A DNA stretch of 37,436 nucleotides from an uncultured Eubacteriales bacterium. Lineage in GTDB: Bacteria > Bacillota > Clostridia > Christensenellales > Aristaeellaceae. The stretch covers positions 1-37,436 of the forward strand of contig CACZHW010000024.1 in NCBI GenBank assembly GCA_902781095.1. The letters run 5' to 3'. Made by a program: the position numbers and the translations under genes. Shown here piece after piece: positions 7,246 to 15,004 of this stretch; positions within the stretch are counted from its first letter, which is position 1; every line of letters begins with the position of its first letter. The notes below the pieces were generated by a model that was given only the letters and a program-made list of their open reading frames with translations, was not told the DNA's origin and ran no database searches.

Positions 7246-8286
7246 ATGGAACAGGAGAAGAAAGGGCCCGCGAAGGAGCAAAAGACGGGAAAGCGCCTGC
7301 AGAGCCTGCGGGCATGTTTCACCGGCATCGGGGTAAAGCGGCTTGGCGCTGCGGCGCTGATTCTCTTCGTCGTGCTGGGTACCGCGCTGACGCGGGACAG
7401 CCTGCCCGCGCGGACAAAGCGGACGCCGGCGGTTGAGACGGCGCCCGACTACGGCTATTACGTCAAGGAAGAGCCGTTGGATGGCTTTGCACCGCGCTCT
7501 GCGGCAGTAAACGGCGCTGCCTACGCCCTGGATGACACCGCGGCCTGGGCCGAGGAGGCGCTCGTCATGGATGAAGCCTCCACGGCGGGGGAGACGCAGA
7601 GCGCGGACACCGGCAGCAAGATCATCCGGACCGCGTACCTGTCTCTCGTCAGCCGCAGCTTTGACGAAGACCTGGCCGCGATTCGTGCGCTGTGCAAAGA
7701 TGCGGGCGGCTGGATCGCCTCCTCGCAGGAGAGCACGGGCTCGGGCGGCCTGCGCACGGCCGGCCTCACGCTTCGCATCCCGTCGTCTGAGCTGGACGGC
7801 TTCCTCTCCGGCGCCTCCGGGATCGGCCGTGTGACGCGGCGCGACGAGAGCGCGGAGGACGTGACCGAGAGCTACCAGGACACACAGACGCGCCTGGAGA
7901 CCCAGCGTCAGCTGATGGCGAGGCTGCAGTCGCTGGTGACGGAGGCGGCCAGCCTGAAAGACCTGCTGGATCTTGAGAGCAAGATCGCGGATACGCAGTA
8001 TTCCATCGACCGGCTGCAGGGCAGCCTCAACGCGACGGACCGGAAGGTGGACTACGCGACGGTCGACGTTTCCCTGCGGGAGGAACGGGCGAAGGAAGCC
8101 GCGACAGACGAGAAGACCGGCCTGCTGCGCCGCATCGTGCTGGCCTTCAGCATAGGACTCTCGGGCATCGCGGCGTTCACAGGCGACATGCTGGTCTTCC
8201 TAGCCGCGGCGCTGCCCGCGCTCCTGCTGATCGCCCTGGCTGTGCTGATCGTACGGCGGGTGCGGCGCAGCAGGGCAAAGCGTTGA
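7246..8286 (+). CDS. DUF4349 domain membrane protein
   Basis: 346 aa. An N-terminal membrane segment (about residues 33-50) is followed by a low-complexity extracellular stretch, then the DUF4349 core (about 126-275). The core carries KIIRTAYLSLVSRSFD, RIPSSELDGFL, SYQDTQTRLETQRQLMARL and the helical LLDLESKIADTQYSIDRLQGSL typical of the family. One or two hydrophobic segments (about 293-338) and a basic tail end it. The family is often lipoprotein-anchored; this one appears anchored by helices. Function is unknown. I chose ATG 7246, 9 bases after GGAGG; an in-frame ATG at 7216 falls in the terminator loop and lacks a binding site. Confidence 0.82.
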   Translation: MEQEKKGPAKEQKTGKRLQSLRACFTGIGVKRLGAAALILFVVLGTALTRDSLPARTKRTPAVETAPDYGYYVKEEPLDGFAPRSAAVNGAAYALDDTAAWAEEALVMDEASTAGETQSADTGSKIIRTAYLSLVSRSFDEDLAAIRALCKDAGGWIASSQESTGSGGLRTAGLTLRIPSSELDGFLSGASGIGRVTRRDESAEDVTESYQDTQTRLETQRQLMARLQSLVTEAASLKDLLDLESKIADTQYSIDRLQGSLNATDRKVDYATVDVSLREERAKEAATDEKTGLLRRIVLAFSIGLSGIAAFTGDMLVFLAAALPALLLIALAVLIVRRVRRSRAKR

Positions 8287-8311
8287 CCCTTCGGGTGTTC
8301 GATGCTATAAT
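8283..8311 (+). promoter_or_regulatory. Sigma-A promoter of the GtrA-like gene
   Basis: TTGACC (8283-8288), a 17-base spacer and TATAAT (8306-8311). The -35 box contains the stop codon of the DUF4349 gene. Confidence 0.75.
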
Positions 8312-8343
8312 GGCGGGGAATCGTCAGGAAAGAAGGACAAGCC

Positions 8344-8841
8344 ATGAAGAGCATCGCATCCGCGCTGTGGAAGGTCATCGATACGCTGGCCCGCGCGGTC
8401 ATCTCCCTCATCGCCAGGGTTTCGCCGAAGCTGGGGGAAAAGTGTCTGAATCTGTGGAACAACACCGAACTGGTCAGCTACCTGTTCGTGGGCGCGGCCA
8501 CCACGCTGGTCAACTACGTCACCTACTGGTTCGCCACGCGCGTCTTACATACTGGGGTTTTACTCAGTAATACCATTGCATGGGTAGTTGCAGTTGCCTT
8601 TGGGTATTGGGCCAATAAGACTTTTGTTTTCAAAACACATTGCAAGAGTTTCAAAGAGTTGATTAAAGAAGCTGGTAGTTTTTTTGCAATGCGTCTAGTA
8701 TCATATGGAATTGATGAGTTTTTGATGCTTGTGACAGTTGGAATTATGCACTTGCCTGATTTGATTATGAAAATAGTAATTAATTTTGTAGTGATAATAC
8801 TGAACTATGTATTTTCAAAAAAATTTGTATTTAAAAAATAA
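8344..8841 (+). CDS. GtrA-family membrane protein with mosaic base composition
   Basis: 165 aa. After a cytoplasmic N-terminal helix (about residues 1-38), the GtrA domain has four membrane segments beginning VSYLFVGAATTLVNYVTYW and containing FGYWANKTFVFK, with a lysine-rich KKFVFKK end, as expected for this family of small polyprenyl-linked sugar translocases or cell-wall glycosylation helpers. The frame is intact, but base use changes near 8541-8565: by my count about 60% GC before and about 31% after, with AT-rich codons to the stop. The break is at about residue 69, inside the domain, so the gene looks like an in-frame join of a resident 5' part and an imported 3' part. Confidence 0.85.
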   Translation: MKSIASALWKVIDTLARAVISLIARVSPKLGEKCLNLWNNTELVSYLFVGAATTLVNYVTYWFATRVLHTGVLLSNTIAWVVAVAFGYWANKTFVFKTHCKSFKELIKEAGSFFAMRLVSYGIDEFLMLVTVGIMHLPDLIMKIVINFVVIILNYVFSKKFVFKK

Positions 8842-8848
8842 TTCTTAA
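8541..8848. other. AT-rich segment inside GC-rich surroundings
   Basis: About 300 bases at roughly 31% GC fill the 3' three-fifths of the GtrA-like gene and end just before its terminator. Both sides return abruptly to the local GC-rich composition. No insertion sequence or flanking repeat was seen. Confidence 0.8.
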
Positions 8849-8868
8849 CCGCCTGCGGGCGGTTTTTT
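8847..8868 (+). terminator. Terminator after the GtrA-like gene
   Basis: AACCGCC pairs with GGCGGTT around a TGCG loop, followed by further T residues. It lies six bases past the stop codon and 18 bases before proA, so proA needs read-through or a promoter inside the AT-rich tail. Confidence 0.75.
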
Positions 8869-8885
8869 GAGACAGGAGCGGACAA

Positions 8886-10190
8886 ATGACGAAGGCTTTT
8901 ACCGTACCGGAGGCGGCGCGCGCGGCGCGGCAGGCGAGCTACGCGCTGGCGGCTTCTTCCGCCGCGCAGAGAAACGAAGCGCTGCGGATTCTCTCGGAGT
9001 TGCTCCGCGAAAAGAGCGGGGCGGTCTTTGCCGCCAACGCGGCCGACGTGAAGGCCGCGGAGGCAGCCGGCCTTGCGGCCCCCGCGCTGGCGCGGCTGCG
9101 GTTTGACGGGCACAAGCTGGAGGACGTCTGCCGCGGCGCGGAGGCGCTCTCCCGGATGGAGGACCCCATCGGCCGCGTGCAGATTCACCGCGAACTGGCG
9201 GAGGGGCTGGTGCTGACGCGCCTGTCCTGCCCGATCGGCGTGGTCGGCGTCATCTTCGAGAGCCGGCCGGACGCGCTGGTGCAGATCGGCTCCCTGTGCC
9301 TGAAGAGCGGCAACTGCGTGCTGCTCAAGGGCGGCAGCGAGGCGCTGAACACGAACCGGGCGCTGTTTGCCGTGCTGGAGGAGGCGGGACGCCGCGCCGG
9401 CCTGCCGGACGGCTGGACCGCGCTGCTGGAGACGCGCGAGGACGTGGGCGCGCTGCTCTCGATGGACGAGGACGTCGACCTGCTGATCCCGCGGGGATCG
9501 GGCGCGTTCGTCCGCTACATCATGGAGCACACGAAGATCCCGGTACTGGGCCACAGCGAGGGCGTGTGCCACCTGTACCTGGATGCGGGCTGCGATGCCG
9601 GCGAGGCGGCCCGCCTGGCTGTGGACGCGAAGACGCAGTACGTCTCCGCCTGCAACACCATCGAGACGCTGCTGTGGCACCGGGAGTCGGAGCAGGCGGT
9701 GCTTGCCGCTGCCGGAGCGCTGCGGGATGCGGGCGTGCGGCTGCTTTGCGACGGGGCGACGCAGAAGCTGCTGGCGGAAGCCGGGATCGCCTGCGAAGCG
9801 GCGGAGGAGGCGGACTGGCGCACGGAGTACCTCGCCCTGACGCTCAGCCTGAAGTGCGTCGGCAGCCTGGAGGAGGCCATCGCCCACATCAACCGGTACG
9901 GCTCACACCACACGGACGCGATCGTCACCGGGGATGACGGGGCCTGGCGGCGCTTCGCCGCGCTGGTGGATTCCGCGGGGGTGTACCGCAACTGCTCCAC
10001 CCGTTTTGCGGACGGCTACCGCTACGGCTTCGGCGCGGAGGTCGGGATCTCCACGGGCCGGCTGCATGCGCGCGGCCCGATGGGGTTGGAAGGCCTTTGC
10101 TCCTACAAGTACCTGCTGGAAGGACACGGCGACACGGTCGGCGACTTCGCGGAGGGCAGGAGAAGCTTTACCCATAAGGAACTGAGGTGA
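8886..10190 (+). CDS. proA: Gamma-glutamyl phosphate reductase (ProA)
   Basis: 434 aa, aldehyde dehydrogenase superfamily. It reduces gamma-glutamyl phosphate to glutamate semialdehyde with NADPH in proline synthesis, in the cytosol. Family segments are clear: PIGVVGVIFESRPDALVQI, GNCVLLKGGSEAL, DLLIPRGSGAFVRYIM and YVSACNTIETLLWH, where Cys256 is the expected catalytic cysteine. The C-terminal STGRLHARGPMGLEGLCSYKY is also typical. The start has AGGAG at 9 bases. The usual partner proB (glutamate 5-kinase) is not in this window. A short Cys-rich gene follows after four bases. Confidence 0.95.
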   Translation: MTKAFTVPEAARAARQASYALAASSAAQRNEALRILSELLREKSGAVFAANAADVKAAEAAGLAAPALARLRFDGHKLEDVCRGAEALSRMEDPIGRVQIHRELAEGLVLTRLSCPIGVVGVIFESRPDALVQIGSLCLKSGNCVLLKGGSEALNTNRALFAVLEEAGRRAGLPDGWTALLETREDVGALLSMDEDVDLLIPRGSGAFVRYIMEHTKIPVLGHSEGVCHLYLDAGCDAGEAARLAVDAKTQYVSACNTIETLLWHRESEQAVLAAAGALRDAGVRLLCDGATQKLLAEAGIACEAAEEADWRTEYLALTLSLKCVGSLEEAIAHINRYGSHHTDAIVTGDDGAWRRFAALVDSAGVYRNCSTRFADGYRYGFGAEVGISTGRLHARGPMGLEGLCSYKYLLEGHGDTVGDFAEGRRSFTHKELR

Positions 10191-10194
10191 GAAT

Positions 10195-10437
10195 ATGCGG
10201 TGCGGATGCCCGAATTGCGGAACGTATATGATCCAGTCGGAAAGCCTGGACCTGGGCTGTGTGTGCCCGGACTGCCTGGCGCGCTGCCGCGCGTGCATGG
10301 GGACGAACAGCGTCGTGCCCCGGGAGGCGCTCTCGAGGCTCGTCTTTGTGGATCACACGGCGGAAGAAGAGGCGCGCGAGGAGACGGACGCCTCCGGCGG
10401 AAGGGAACCCCTGCGCCCGGAAGACTTTGTGGACTGA
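10195..10437 (+). CDS. Small Cys-rich zinc-ribbon-like protein
   Basis: 80 aa, no signal peptide. The first 35 residues carry eight cysteines (3, 5, 8, 22, 24, 27, 31, 34) in a repeated CxCPxC pattern plus CxxC, enough for one or two zinc knuckles. The rest is acidic (EEEAREE) and ends RPEDFVD. I do not recognise a named family. It starts four bases after the proA stop with a GAGG site in the end of proA and is followed by a terminator, so it is probably co-transcribed with proA. Confidence 0.7.
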   Translation: MRCGCPNCGTYMIQSESLDLGCVCPDCLARCRACMGTNSVVPREALSRLVFVDHTAEEEAREETDASGGREPLRPEDFVD

Positions 10438-10448
10438 ACGGAATACGG

Positions 10449-10482
10449 AAGCGGGCTTCCCGGGAGGGGAGCCCGCTTTTTG
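10449..10482 (+). terminator. Terminator after the proA / Cys-rich gene pair
   Basis: A 10-bp GC-rich stem with one G-T pair (10451-10460 with 10467-10476) and a 6-base loop, extended by AA/TT, is followed by a run of T. Confidence 0.9.
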
Positions 10483-10622
10483 TTCAAATCGATCTGACTA
10501 ATTTTGACCATTTCTAACAAAAATCAAAGAAGGTCAAAATATAAATTACAATTTCATAAACAAAAAATCAATAATTAAAAGAAAAATTAAAGAAAGAAGC
10601 GATTTAATGGCACTGCCGGAAA
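10483..10622. other. AT-rich intergenic stretch before the heat-shock gene
   Basis: The 318-base gap 10438-10755 has no gene. After the terminator this part is strikingly AT-rich (runs such as ATTAAAAG and AAAAAATCAATAATT) and contains the paired GGTCAAA/TTTGACC sites listed separately. I see no open frame or RNA gene in it; an UP-element-like role for the promoter downstream is possible. Confidence 0.6.
10501..10540. promoter_or_regulatory. Inverted pair of CtsR-like heptads
   Basis: ATTTTGACC (10501-10509) and GGTCAAAAT (10532-10540) form a perfect 9-bp inverted repeat 22 bases apart. Each half contains the CtsR heptad (A/G)GTCAAA. Known CtsR boxes are tandem heptads with a 3-base gap, so this layout is not canonical. 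Confidence 0.35.
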
Positions 10623-10649
10623 TTAGCACTCAACACTTGACAGTGCTAA
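10623..10649. promoter_or_regulatory. CIRCE element (HrcA operator)
   Basis: TTAGCACTC, nine bases, then CAGTGCTAA: the CIRCE consensus TTAGCACTC-N9-GAGTGCTAA with a single mismatch. The HrcA repressor binds this site and is lost on heat shock. It overlaps the -35 box of the small heat-shock gene. Confidence 0.93.
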
Positions 10650-10665
10650 CAACGGGTGGTAAGAT
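10637..10665 (+). promoter_or_regulatory. Sigma-A promoter of the small heat-shock gene
   Basis: TTGACA (10637-10642) lies within the CIRCE element; a 17-base spacer leads to TAAGAT (10660-10665). This leaves a leader of about 85 bases before the ATG. Confidence 0.7.
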
Positions 10666-10755
10666 ACGGGTGTCAACGGAAGGGAGACGGCCGGAAGAGG
10701 CCGAAAGCCCCGAACCGCTTCAATAGATTGAAACCAAAACAATGGAGGGATTCTT

Positions 10756-11184
10756 ATGATGCTGAGCAATGTTTTTTCCGATATGTTCGATGATATGATG
10801 TATGGTCTTCCGCGCATGATGCCCGTGAACAACACGAGGAACCAGGGCCTGATGAACTGCGATGTGCGCGAGTACGACGACCGCTACGAGCTGGACATGG
10901 AGCTGGCCGGCTTTAAGAAGGGCGACATCAAGGCGGAGCTCAAGGACGGCTACCTGACCGTGAAGGCGGAGCGCCGCAATGACGAGGAGCAGAAGGATGA
11001 GGCCGGCAAGGTCATCCGCAGCGAGCGCTTTACCGGCGTGTGCCAGCGCAGCTTCTACGTGGGCGAGGACGTCAAGCGCGAGGACATCGCGGCGGCTTAC
11101 GAGGACGGCGTGCTGAAGCTGTCCATCCCCAAGAAGCCCGCGCTGCCCAAGGAAGACGAGATCAAGTACATCGACATCCAGTAA
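10756..11184 (+). CDS. Hsp20 / alpha-crystallin family small heat-shock protein
   Basis: 142 aa. A short N-terminal region rich in Met and Phe (about residues 1-32) leads into the alpha-crystallin domain (about 33-125), with DVREYDDRYELDMELAGF, LKDGYLTVKAER, CQRSFYVGEDV and the family-diagnostic AAYEDGVLKLSIPK. The end, KYIDIQ, gives an I-x-I-like tail used in oligomer contacts. It acts as an ATP-independent holdase in the cytosol. The start at 10756 is 7 bases from GGAGG; a second ATG follows at once. The CIRCE element over its promoter indicates HrcA control, and terminators lie on both sides. Confidence 0.93.
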   Translation: MMLSNVFSDMFDDMMYGLPRMMPVNNTRNQGLMNCDVREYDDRYELDMELAGFKKGDIKAELKDGYLTVKAERRNDEEQKDEAGKVIRSERFTGVCQRSFYVGEDVKREDIAAAYEDGVLKLSIPKKPALPKEDEIKYIDIQ

Positions 11185-11200
11185 ACGGACGCACAAACGA

Positions 11201-11228
11201 AAGGCTGCCCCGGGCGGGCAGCTTTTTT
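11201..11228 (+). terminator. Terminator of the small heat-shock gene
   Basis: GCTGCCC (11204-11210) pairs with GGGCAGC (11216-11222), extended by AAG/TTT, followed by TTTTTT. Confidence 0.9.
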
Positions 11229-11234
11229 GTGCGC

Positions 11235-11261
11235 AAAAAAACCTCCGCCGGGAGGCGGAGG
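11235..11261 (-). terminator. Terminator of the BMP/nucleoside transporter operon
   Basis: CCTCCGCC (11242-11249) pairs with GGCGGAGG (11254-11261) around a 4-base loop; the minus strand then reads seven T (11241-11235). It lies 14 bases past the last permease stop and faces the heat-shock gene terminator. Confidence 0.9.
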
Positions 11262-11275
11262 CAGGGAATGGTCTT

Positions 11276-12214
11276 TTACCGGCTGCCCTTGTCGTAGGGG
11301 ATGCCCTCTGCCTTGGGCGCCGCGGAATTGGCGGAGAAGAGCACGAGGACGATCAGGGAGATGATGTAGGGCAGCATATTGTACACCGTGCTGGGCAGGT
11401 TGAGGCTGTTGAGGAAGCTGAAGCCCGTGTACACGTTGGACAGCGAGCGGAACAGGCCGAAGAGCAGCGCGGCGAGCGCGATCTTCGTGGGCTTCCATCC
11501 GCCGAAGATCATGACGGCCAGCGCCAGGAAGCCGAAGCCGGCCACGCCGTTTTCGAATTTCCACTCCGAGACGCCGGCGGTGATGTAGACCAGGCCGCCG
11601 AGGCCGCCCAGCAGGCCGGAGATGAGGACGCCCGCGTAGCGCATCTTGCGCACGTTGATGCCCACGGAGTCCGCAGCCTGCGGATGCTCGCCGCAGGCCA
11701 TGAGCCGCAGGCCGAAGCGCGTGCGGTACAGGATGACGGTAGACAGGATGAGCAGGAGCACCGCCAGCACCATGAACCAGTTGAACTCATACCCGTCGAC
11801 GAAGAGGAAGTGTTTCTTTGCCGCGATGTACTGGATGGTGGAGGAAGGGTTGTTGGGGTTTTCCGCGGTATTGATCGCCTTGACGATGACGGTGGCGGCC
11901 GCGGTGCCCAGCAGGTTCATCGCCGTGCCGACGAGCGTCTGGTCCGCCTTGAAATCGATGGCGGCGACGGCCAGCAGCAGCGAATAGAGGATGCCCGAGA
12001 GCATCGCCGCGCACACGCAGATGAGGAAGAACAAGAAGCCGGGCATCTCCGGCGGCAGGTATTTCATGACGAGCGCGCCGCCCAGCGCGCCGAAGACCAT
12101 GATGCCCTCCAGGCCGATGTTGATGACGCCGGAATGCTCCGAGAAACAGCCGCCCAGGGCGACCAGCATCAGCACCGAGGTAAAGACGAGGGTGTACTGA
12201 ATGAGCAGGATCAT
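11276..12214 (-). CDS. BMP-type ABC transporter permease 2 (NupQ/YufQ-like)
   Basis: 312 aa, BPD_transp_2 family with about eight to ten hydrophobic segments. The middle carries the family pattern TVILYRTRFGLRLMACGEHPQAADSVGI, followed by VRKMRYAGVLISGLLGGLGG, the cytoplasmic loop that meets the ATPase. Its ATG overlaps the stop of the first permease (ATGA). It ends the operon SBP - ATPase - permease - permease, the order of B. subtilis nupNOPQ, which imports purine nucleosides. The substrate here is inferred from family and gene order only. Confidence 0.9.
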   Translation of the reverse strand: MILLIQYTLVFTSVLMLVALGGCFSEHSGVINIGLEGIMVFGALGGALVMKYLPPEMPGFLFFLICVCAAMLSGILYSLLLAVAAIDFKADQTLVGTAMNLLGTAAATVIVKAINTAENPNNPSSTIQYIAAKKHFLFVDGYEFNWFMVLAVLLLILSTVILYRTRFGLRLMACGEHPQAADSVGINVRKMRYAGVLISGLLGGLGGLVYITAGVSEWKFENGVAGFGFLALAVMIFGGWKPTKIALAALLFGLFRSLSNVYTGFSFLNSLNLPSTVYNMLPYIISLIVLVLFSANSAAPKAEGIPYDKGSR

Positions 12215-13380
12215 TGCGCGTTCCCTCCTTTATCGGAATTGTGCTTTTCGCCCCGCTTGTCCAGCCAGCGGTTGAGGCTGGTCTTGAAGAAGAGCACGAA
12301 GCCGCAGAAGTAGATGATGAGCGAGGAAATGAGGCTGGAGATCTCCGCGGGGTAGACCTGCTTGTCCAGCTGTGCGCCGCCGTCGGTGATGTGCTGGATG
12401 AAGAAGGAGGAGAAGATGGAGGCGATGGGGTTGAGGCCGCCCAGGAAGGCGGCGGCGATGCCGTTGAAGCCCATGCCCGGGACGGAAGACTGTGTAACCG
12501 ACCAGTCCTCAAAGCCCGTGAGGTAGAGCATCGCGGCGCCGATGCCGGCGAGGCCGCCCGCGATGGCCATGGTCAGCACGATGTTGTGCCGGTCCTGCAT
12601 GCCGCAGTACTTGGCGGCGTTTTTGTTGAGGCCGGTGGCGCGCAGCTCGTAGCCCAGGCGCGTCTTGGTCAGCAGCACCCAGATGAGGACGGCCAGCAGC
12701 ACGGCCATCGGCAGCGCCAGGCCGACGTACTTGTTGTTGTTGAAGAAGTTTTGCAGCCCCAGCTGCGGCAGCACGGCCTGCGGGTGGTCGACCACCTGCT
12801 GCACGCCGTCCACGGTGACGAGCCGTTTGGTGACGCTGTAGGTGTACGGGCTCGTGGGGTTCTTGACGCCGGTGAGCAGCGTGTTGACCAGGTAGAGCGA
12901 GATCCAGTTCAGCATGATGCAGGAGATGACCTCGTTGACGTTGCGGTAGGCCTTGAGCGCGCCGGAGACGGCGCCTACGATGGCGCCGGCGGCGATGGCC
13001 GCCAGCATGCAGACGAGCCAGGGGAGGCCGAGGCCCACGGCGCAGTAGATGCATGCGCCGGCGCCCGCCACGTACTGGCCGGCTGCGCCGATGTTGAACA
13101 GGCCGACCTTGTAGGCGAACAGCACCGAGAGGCTGCACATGAGCAGGGGGGCCGTCTTGACCAGCGTGTTGCCCAGGTTTTTGATCTGCGTGGTCTTCTT
13201 GCTGTAGTTGAGGAAGTTGCGCATGATGTCCATGATGGCTTCGCCCGCGCCGCTGGGGTTGATGATCAGAAGGGCGATGAAGCCCACGAGCAGGCCCAGC
13301 ACGATGCACAAAAGCGAGGCGAGCAGCGCCTGTACGCCCGGTCTGCGCAGCAGGCTTTCGCGGTTTGAACTCTTCGGCAT
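12211..13380 (-). CDS. BMP-type ABC transporter permease 1 (NupP/YufP-like)
   Basis: 389 aa, BPD_transp_2 family. It starts with a cytoplasmic leader and a membrane segment at about residues 15-38, has a large extracellular loop containing VKNPTSPYTYSVTKRLVTVDG, and carries the matching coupling-loop motif LLTKTRLGYELRATGLNKNAAKYCGM. It pairs with the downstream permease as the second half of a heterodimeric channel. It starts three bases after the ATPase stop. Confidence 0.9.
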   Translation of the reverse strand: MPKSSNRESLLRRPGVQALLASLLCIVLGLLVGFIALLIINPSGAGEAIMDIMRNFLNYSKKTTQIKNLGNTLVKTAPLLMCSLSVLFAYKVGLFNIGAAGQYVAGAGACIYCAVGLGLPWLVCMLAAIAAGAIVGAVSGALKAYRNVNEVISCIMLNWISLYLVNTLLTGVKNPTSPYTYSVTKRLVTVDGVQQVVDHPQAVLPQLGLQNFFNNNKYVGLALPMAVLLAVLIWVLLTKTRLGYELRATGLNKNAAKYCGMQDRHNIVLTMAIAGGLAGIGAAMLYLTGFEDWSVTQSSVPGMGFNGIAAAFLGGLNPIASIFSSFFIQHITDGGAQLDKQVYPAEISSLISSLIIYFCGFVLFFKTSLNRWLDKRGEKHNSDKGGNAQ

Positions 13381-13383
13381 GCC

Positions 13384-14928
13384 TTACGCCTCCTTCTTTC
13401 CGCCGTCGCGCTTGGCGCCGGCCATGTACAGGCCCATCTCTTCGGGATTCGTCTTCTTGGGATCGAGCTCGCCCACGATCTCGCCCTCGTACATGACGAG
13501 GATGCGGTCGGAGACGTCCAGCACCTCGTCCATCTCCAGGGAGACGAGGAGGACGGCCTTGCCCGCGTCCCGCTGGGCGACAATCTGCCGGTGGATGTAC
13601 TCAATGGCGCCGACGTCCAGGCCGCGCGTGGGCTGGACGGCGACCAGCAGGCTCGGGTTCTTGTCGATTTCGCGCGCGATGATGGCCTTCTGCTGGTTGC
13701 CGCCGGACATGGAGCGCGCCATCGTCACGGGGCCCTGGCCGGAGCGGATGTCGTATTGATCGATCAGCTTTTCGGCGTAGCTGCGGATGTTGGGCCTGCG
13801 CAGGAAGCCGTGCCGGGTGAAATCGGACTCAAAGTAGCGCTGCAGCACGATGTCGTCTTCCAGCGAGTAATCGAGCACCAGGCCGTGCTTGTGCCGGTCC
13901 TCCGGGATGTGGCTCATGCCCGAGATGGAGCGCTCGCGGATGGGTGCGTTCGTGATGTCCTTGCCGTTGAGCACGATCTTGCCCGAGACCAGCGGCTCCA
14001 GGCCGGTGAGGCCGTAGACGAACTCCGTCTGCCCGTTGCCGTCGATGCCGGCGATGCAGACGATCTCGCCCGCGTGCACGTCGAGGGAGACGCCCTTGAC
14101 GGCGTTGTTCTTGTGCACCCGGGAGGCGACGGTCATGTTCTCCACGTGCAGGATGACGTCGCCCGGATGGCAGGGCTTCTTCTCCACATGGAAGTTGACG
14201 TTGCGGCCGACCATCATGGCGCTCAGGTCTTCCATCGTCACGTCCGCGGTGTTCACGGTGCCGATGTATTTGCCCTTGCGCAGCACGCTGCAGCGGTCCG
14301 CGACGGCCATGATCTCCGCAAGCTTGTGGGAGATGAAGAGGATGGATTTGCCCTCGGCGCGCAGGTTGCGCATGATCTGCATCAGCTCGTCGATCTCCTG
14401 GGGGGTCAGCACGGCGGTCGGCTCGTCGAAGATGAGGATCTCGTTGTCCCGGTAGAGCATCTTGAGGATTTCCGTGCGCTGCTGCATGCCGACGGTGATG
14501 TCGGAGATCTTCGCATCCGGATCCACGTGCAGGCCGTACTTCTCGGAGAGCTCGATGACGCGGCGGCGCGCGTCCTCCTTCTGCAGGAGGCCGAACTTGC
14601 CGGTCGGCTCCACGCCCAGGATGATGTTGTCCAGCACGGTAAAGCACTCGACCAGCTTAAAGTGCTGGTGCACCATGCCGATGCCCAGGGCGTTGGCGTC
14701 GTTGGGGTCGTTGATCTTGACGACCTGGCCGTCCTTCTTGATGATGCCCTCCTCCGGCTGGTACAGTCCGAAGAGGACGCTCATCAGCGTGGATTTGCCC
14801 GCGCCGTTTTCGCCCAGCAGCGCGTGGATCTCTCCGCGGCGCAGTTGGAGCGTGATGTTGTCGTTGGCGATGATGCCGGGGAAACGCTTGGTGATGTTCA
14901 GCATCTCGATGGCATATTCGCTTGCCAA
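13384..14928 (-). CDS. BMP-type ABC transporter ATPase with two ABC domains (NupO/YufO-like)
   Basis: 514 aa, two fused ATPase domains as in sugar/nucleoside RbsA-type proteins. Domain 1 has Walker A GENGAGKST and ILIFDEPTAVL; domain 2 has the usual degenerate Walker A GIDGNGQTEF, signature MSGGNQQKAIIAREI and VAVQPTRGLDVG. I place the start at TTG 14928, 8 bases after GGGAGG, giving an N-terminus ASEYAIEMLNITKRFPG; the frame stays open to 15006 but that stretch has no binding site and runs into a large hairpin. It powers nucleoside-type uptake with the BMP protein and the two permeases. Confidence 0.9.
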   Translation of the reverse strand: MASEYAIEMLNITKRFPGIIANDNITLQLRRGEIHALLGENGAGKSTLMSVLFGLYQPEEGIIKKDGQVVKINDPNDANALGIGMVHQHFKLVECFTVLDNIILGVEPTGKFGLLQKEDARRRVIELSEKYGLHVDPDAKISDITVGMQQRTEILKMLYRDNEILIFDEPTAVLTPQEIDELMQIMRNLRAEGKSILFISHKLAEIMAVADRCSVLRKGKYIGTVNTADVTMEDLSAMMVGRNVNFHVEKKPCHPGDVILHVENMTVASRVHKNNAVKGVSLDVHAGEIVCIAGIDGNGQTEFVYGLTGLEPLVSGKIVLNGKDITNAPIRERSISGMSHIPEDRHKHGLVLDYSLEDDIVLQRYFESDFTRHGFLRRPNIRSYAEKLIDQYDIRSGQGPVTMARSMSGGNQQKAIIAREIDKNPSLLVAVQPTRGLDVGAIEYIHRQIVAQRDAGKAVLLVSLEMDEVLDVSDRILVMYEGEIVGELDPKKTNPEEMGLYMAGAKRDGGKKEA

Positions 14929-15004
14929 GTTGCATCCCTCCCATAAAATAAACTCCGGACAACCTCCGGACGCGCCCCTTACGTGCCCGCGATAGGCCGG
15001 TGTC

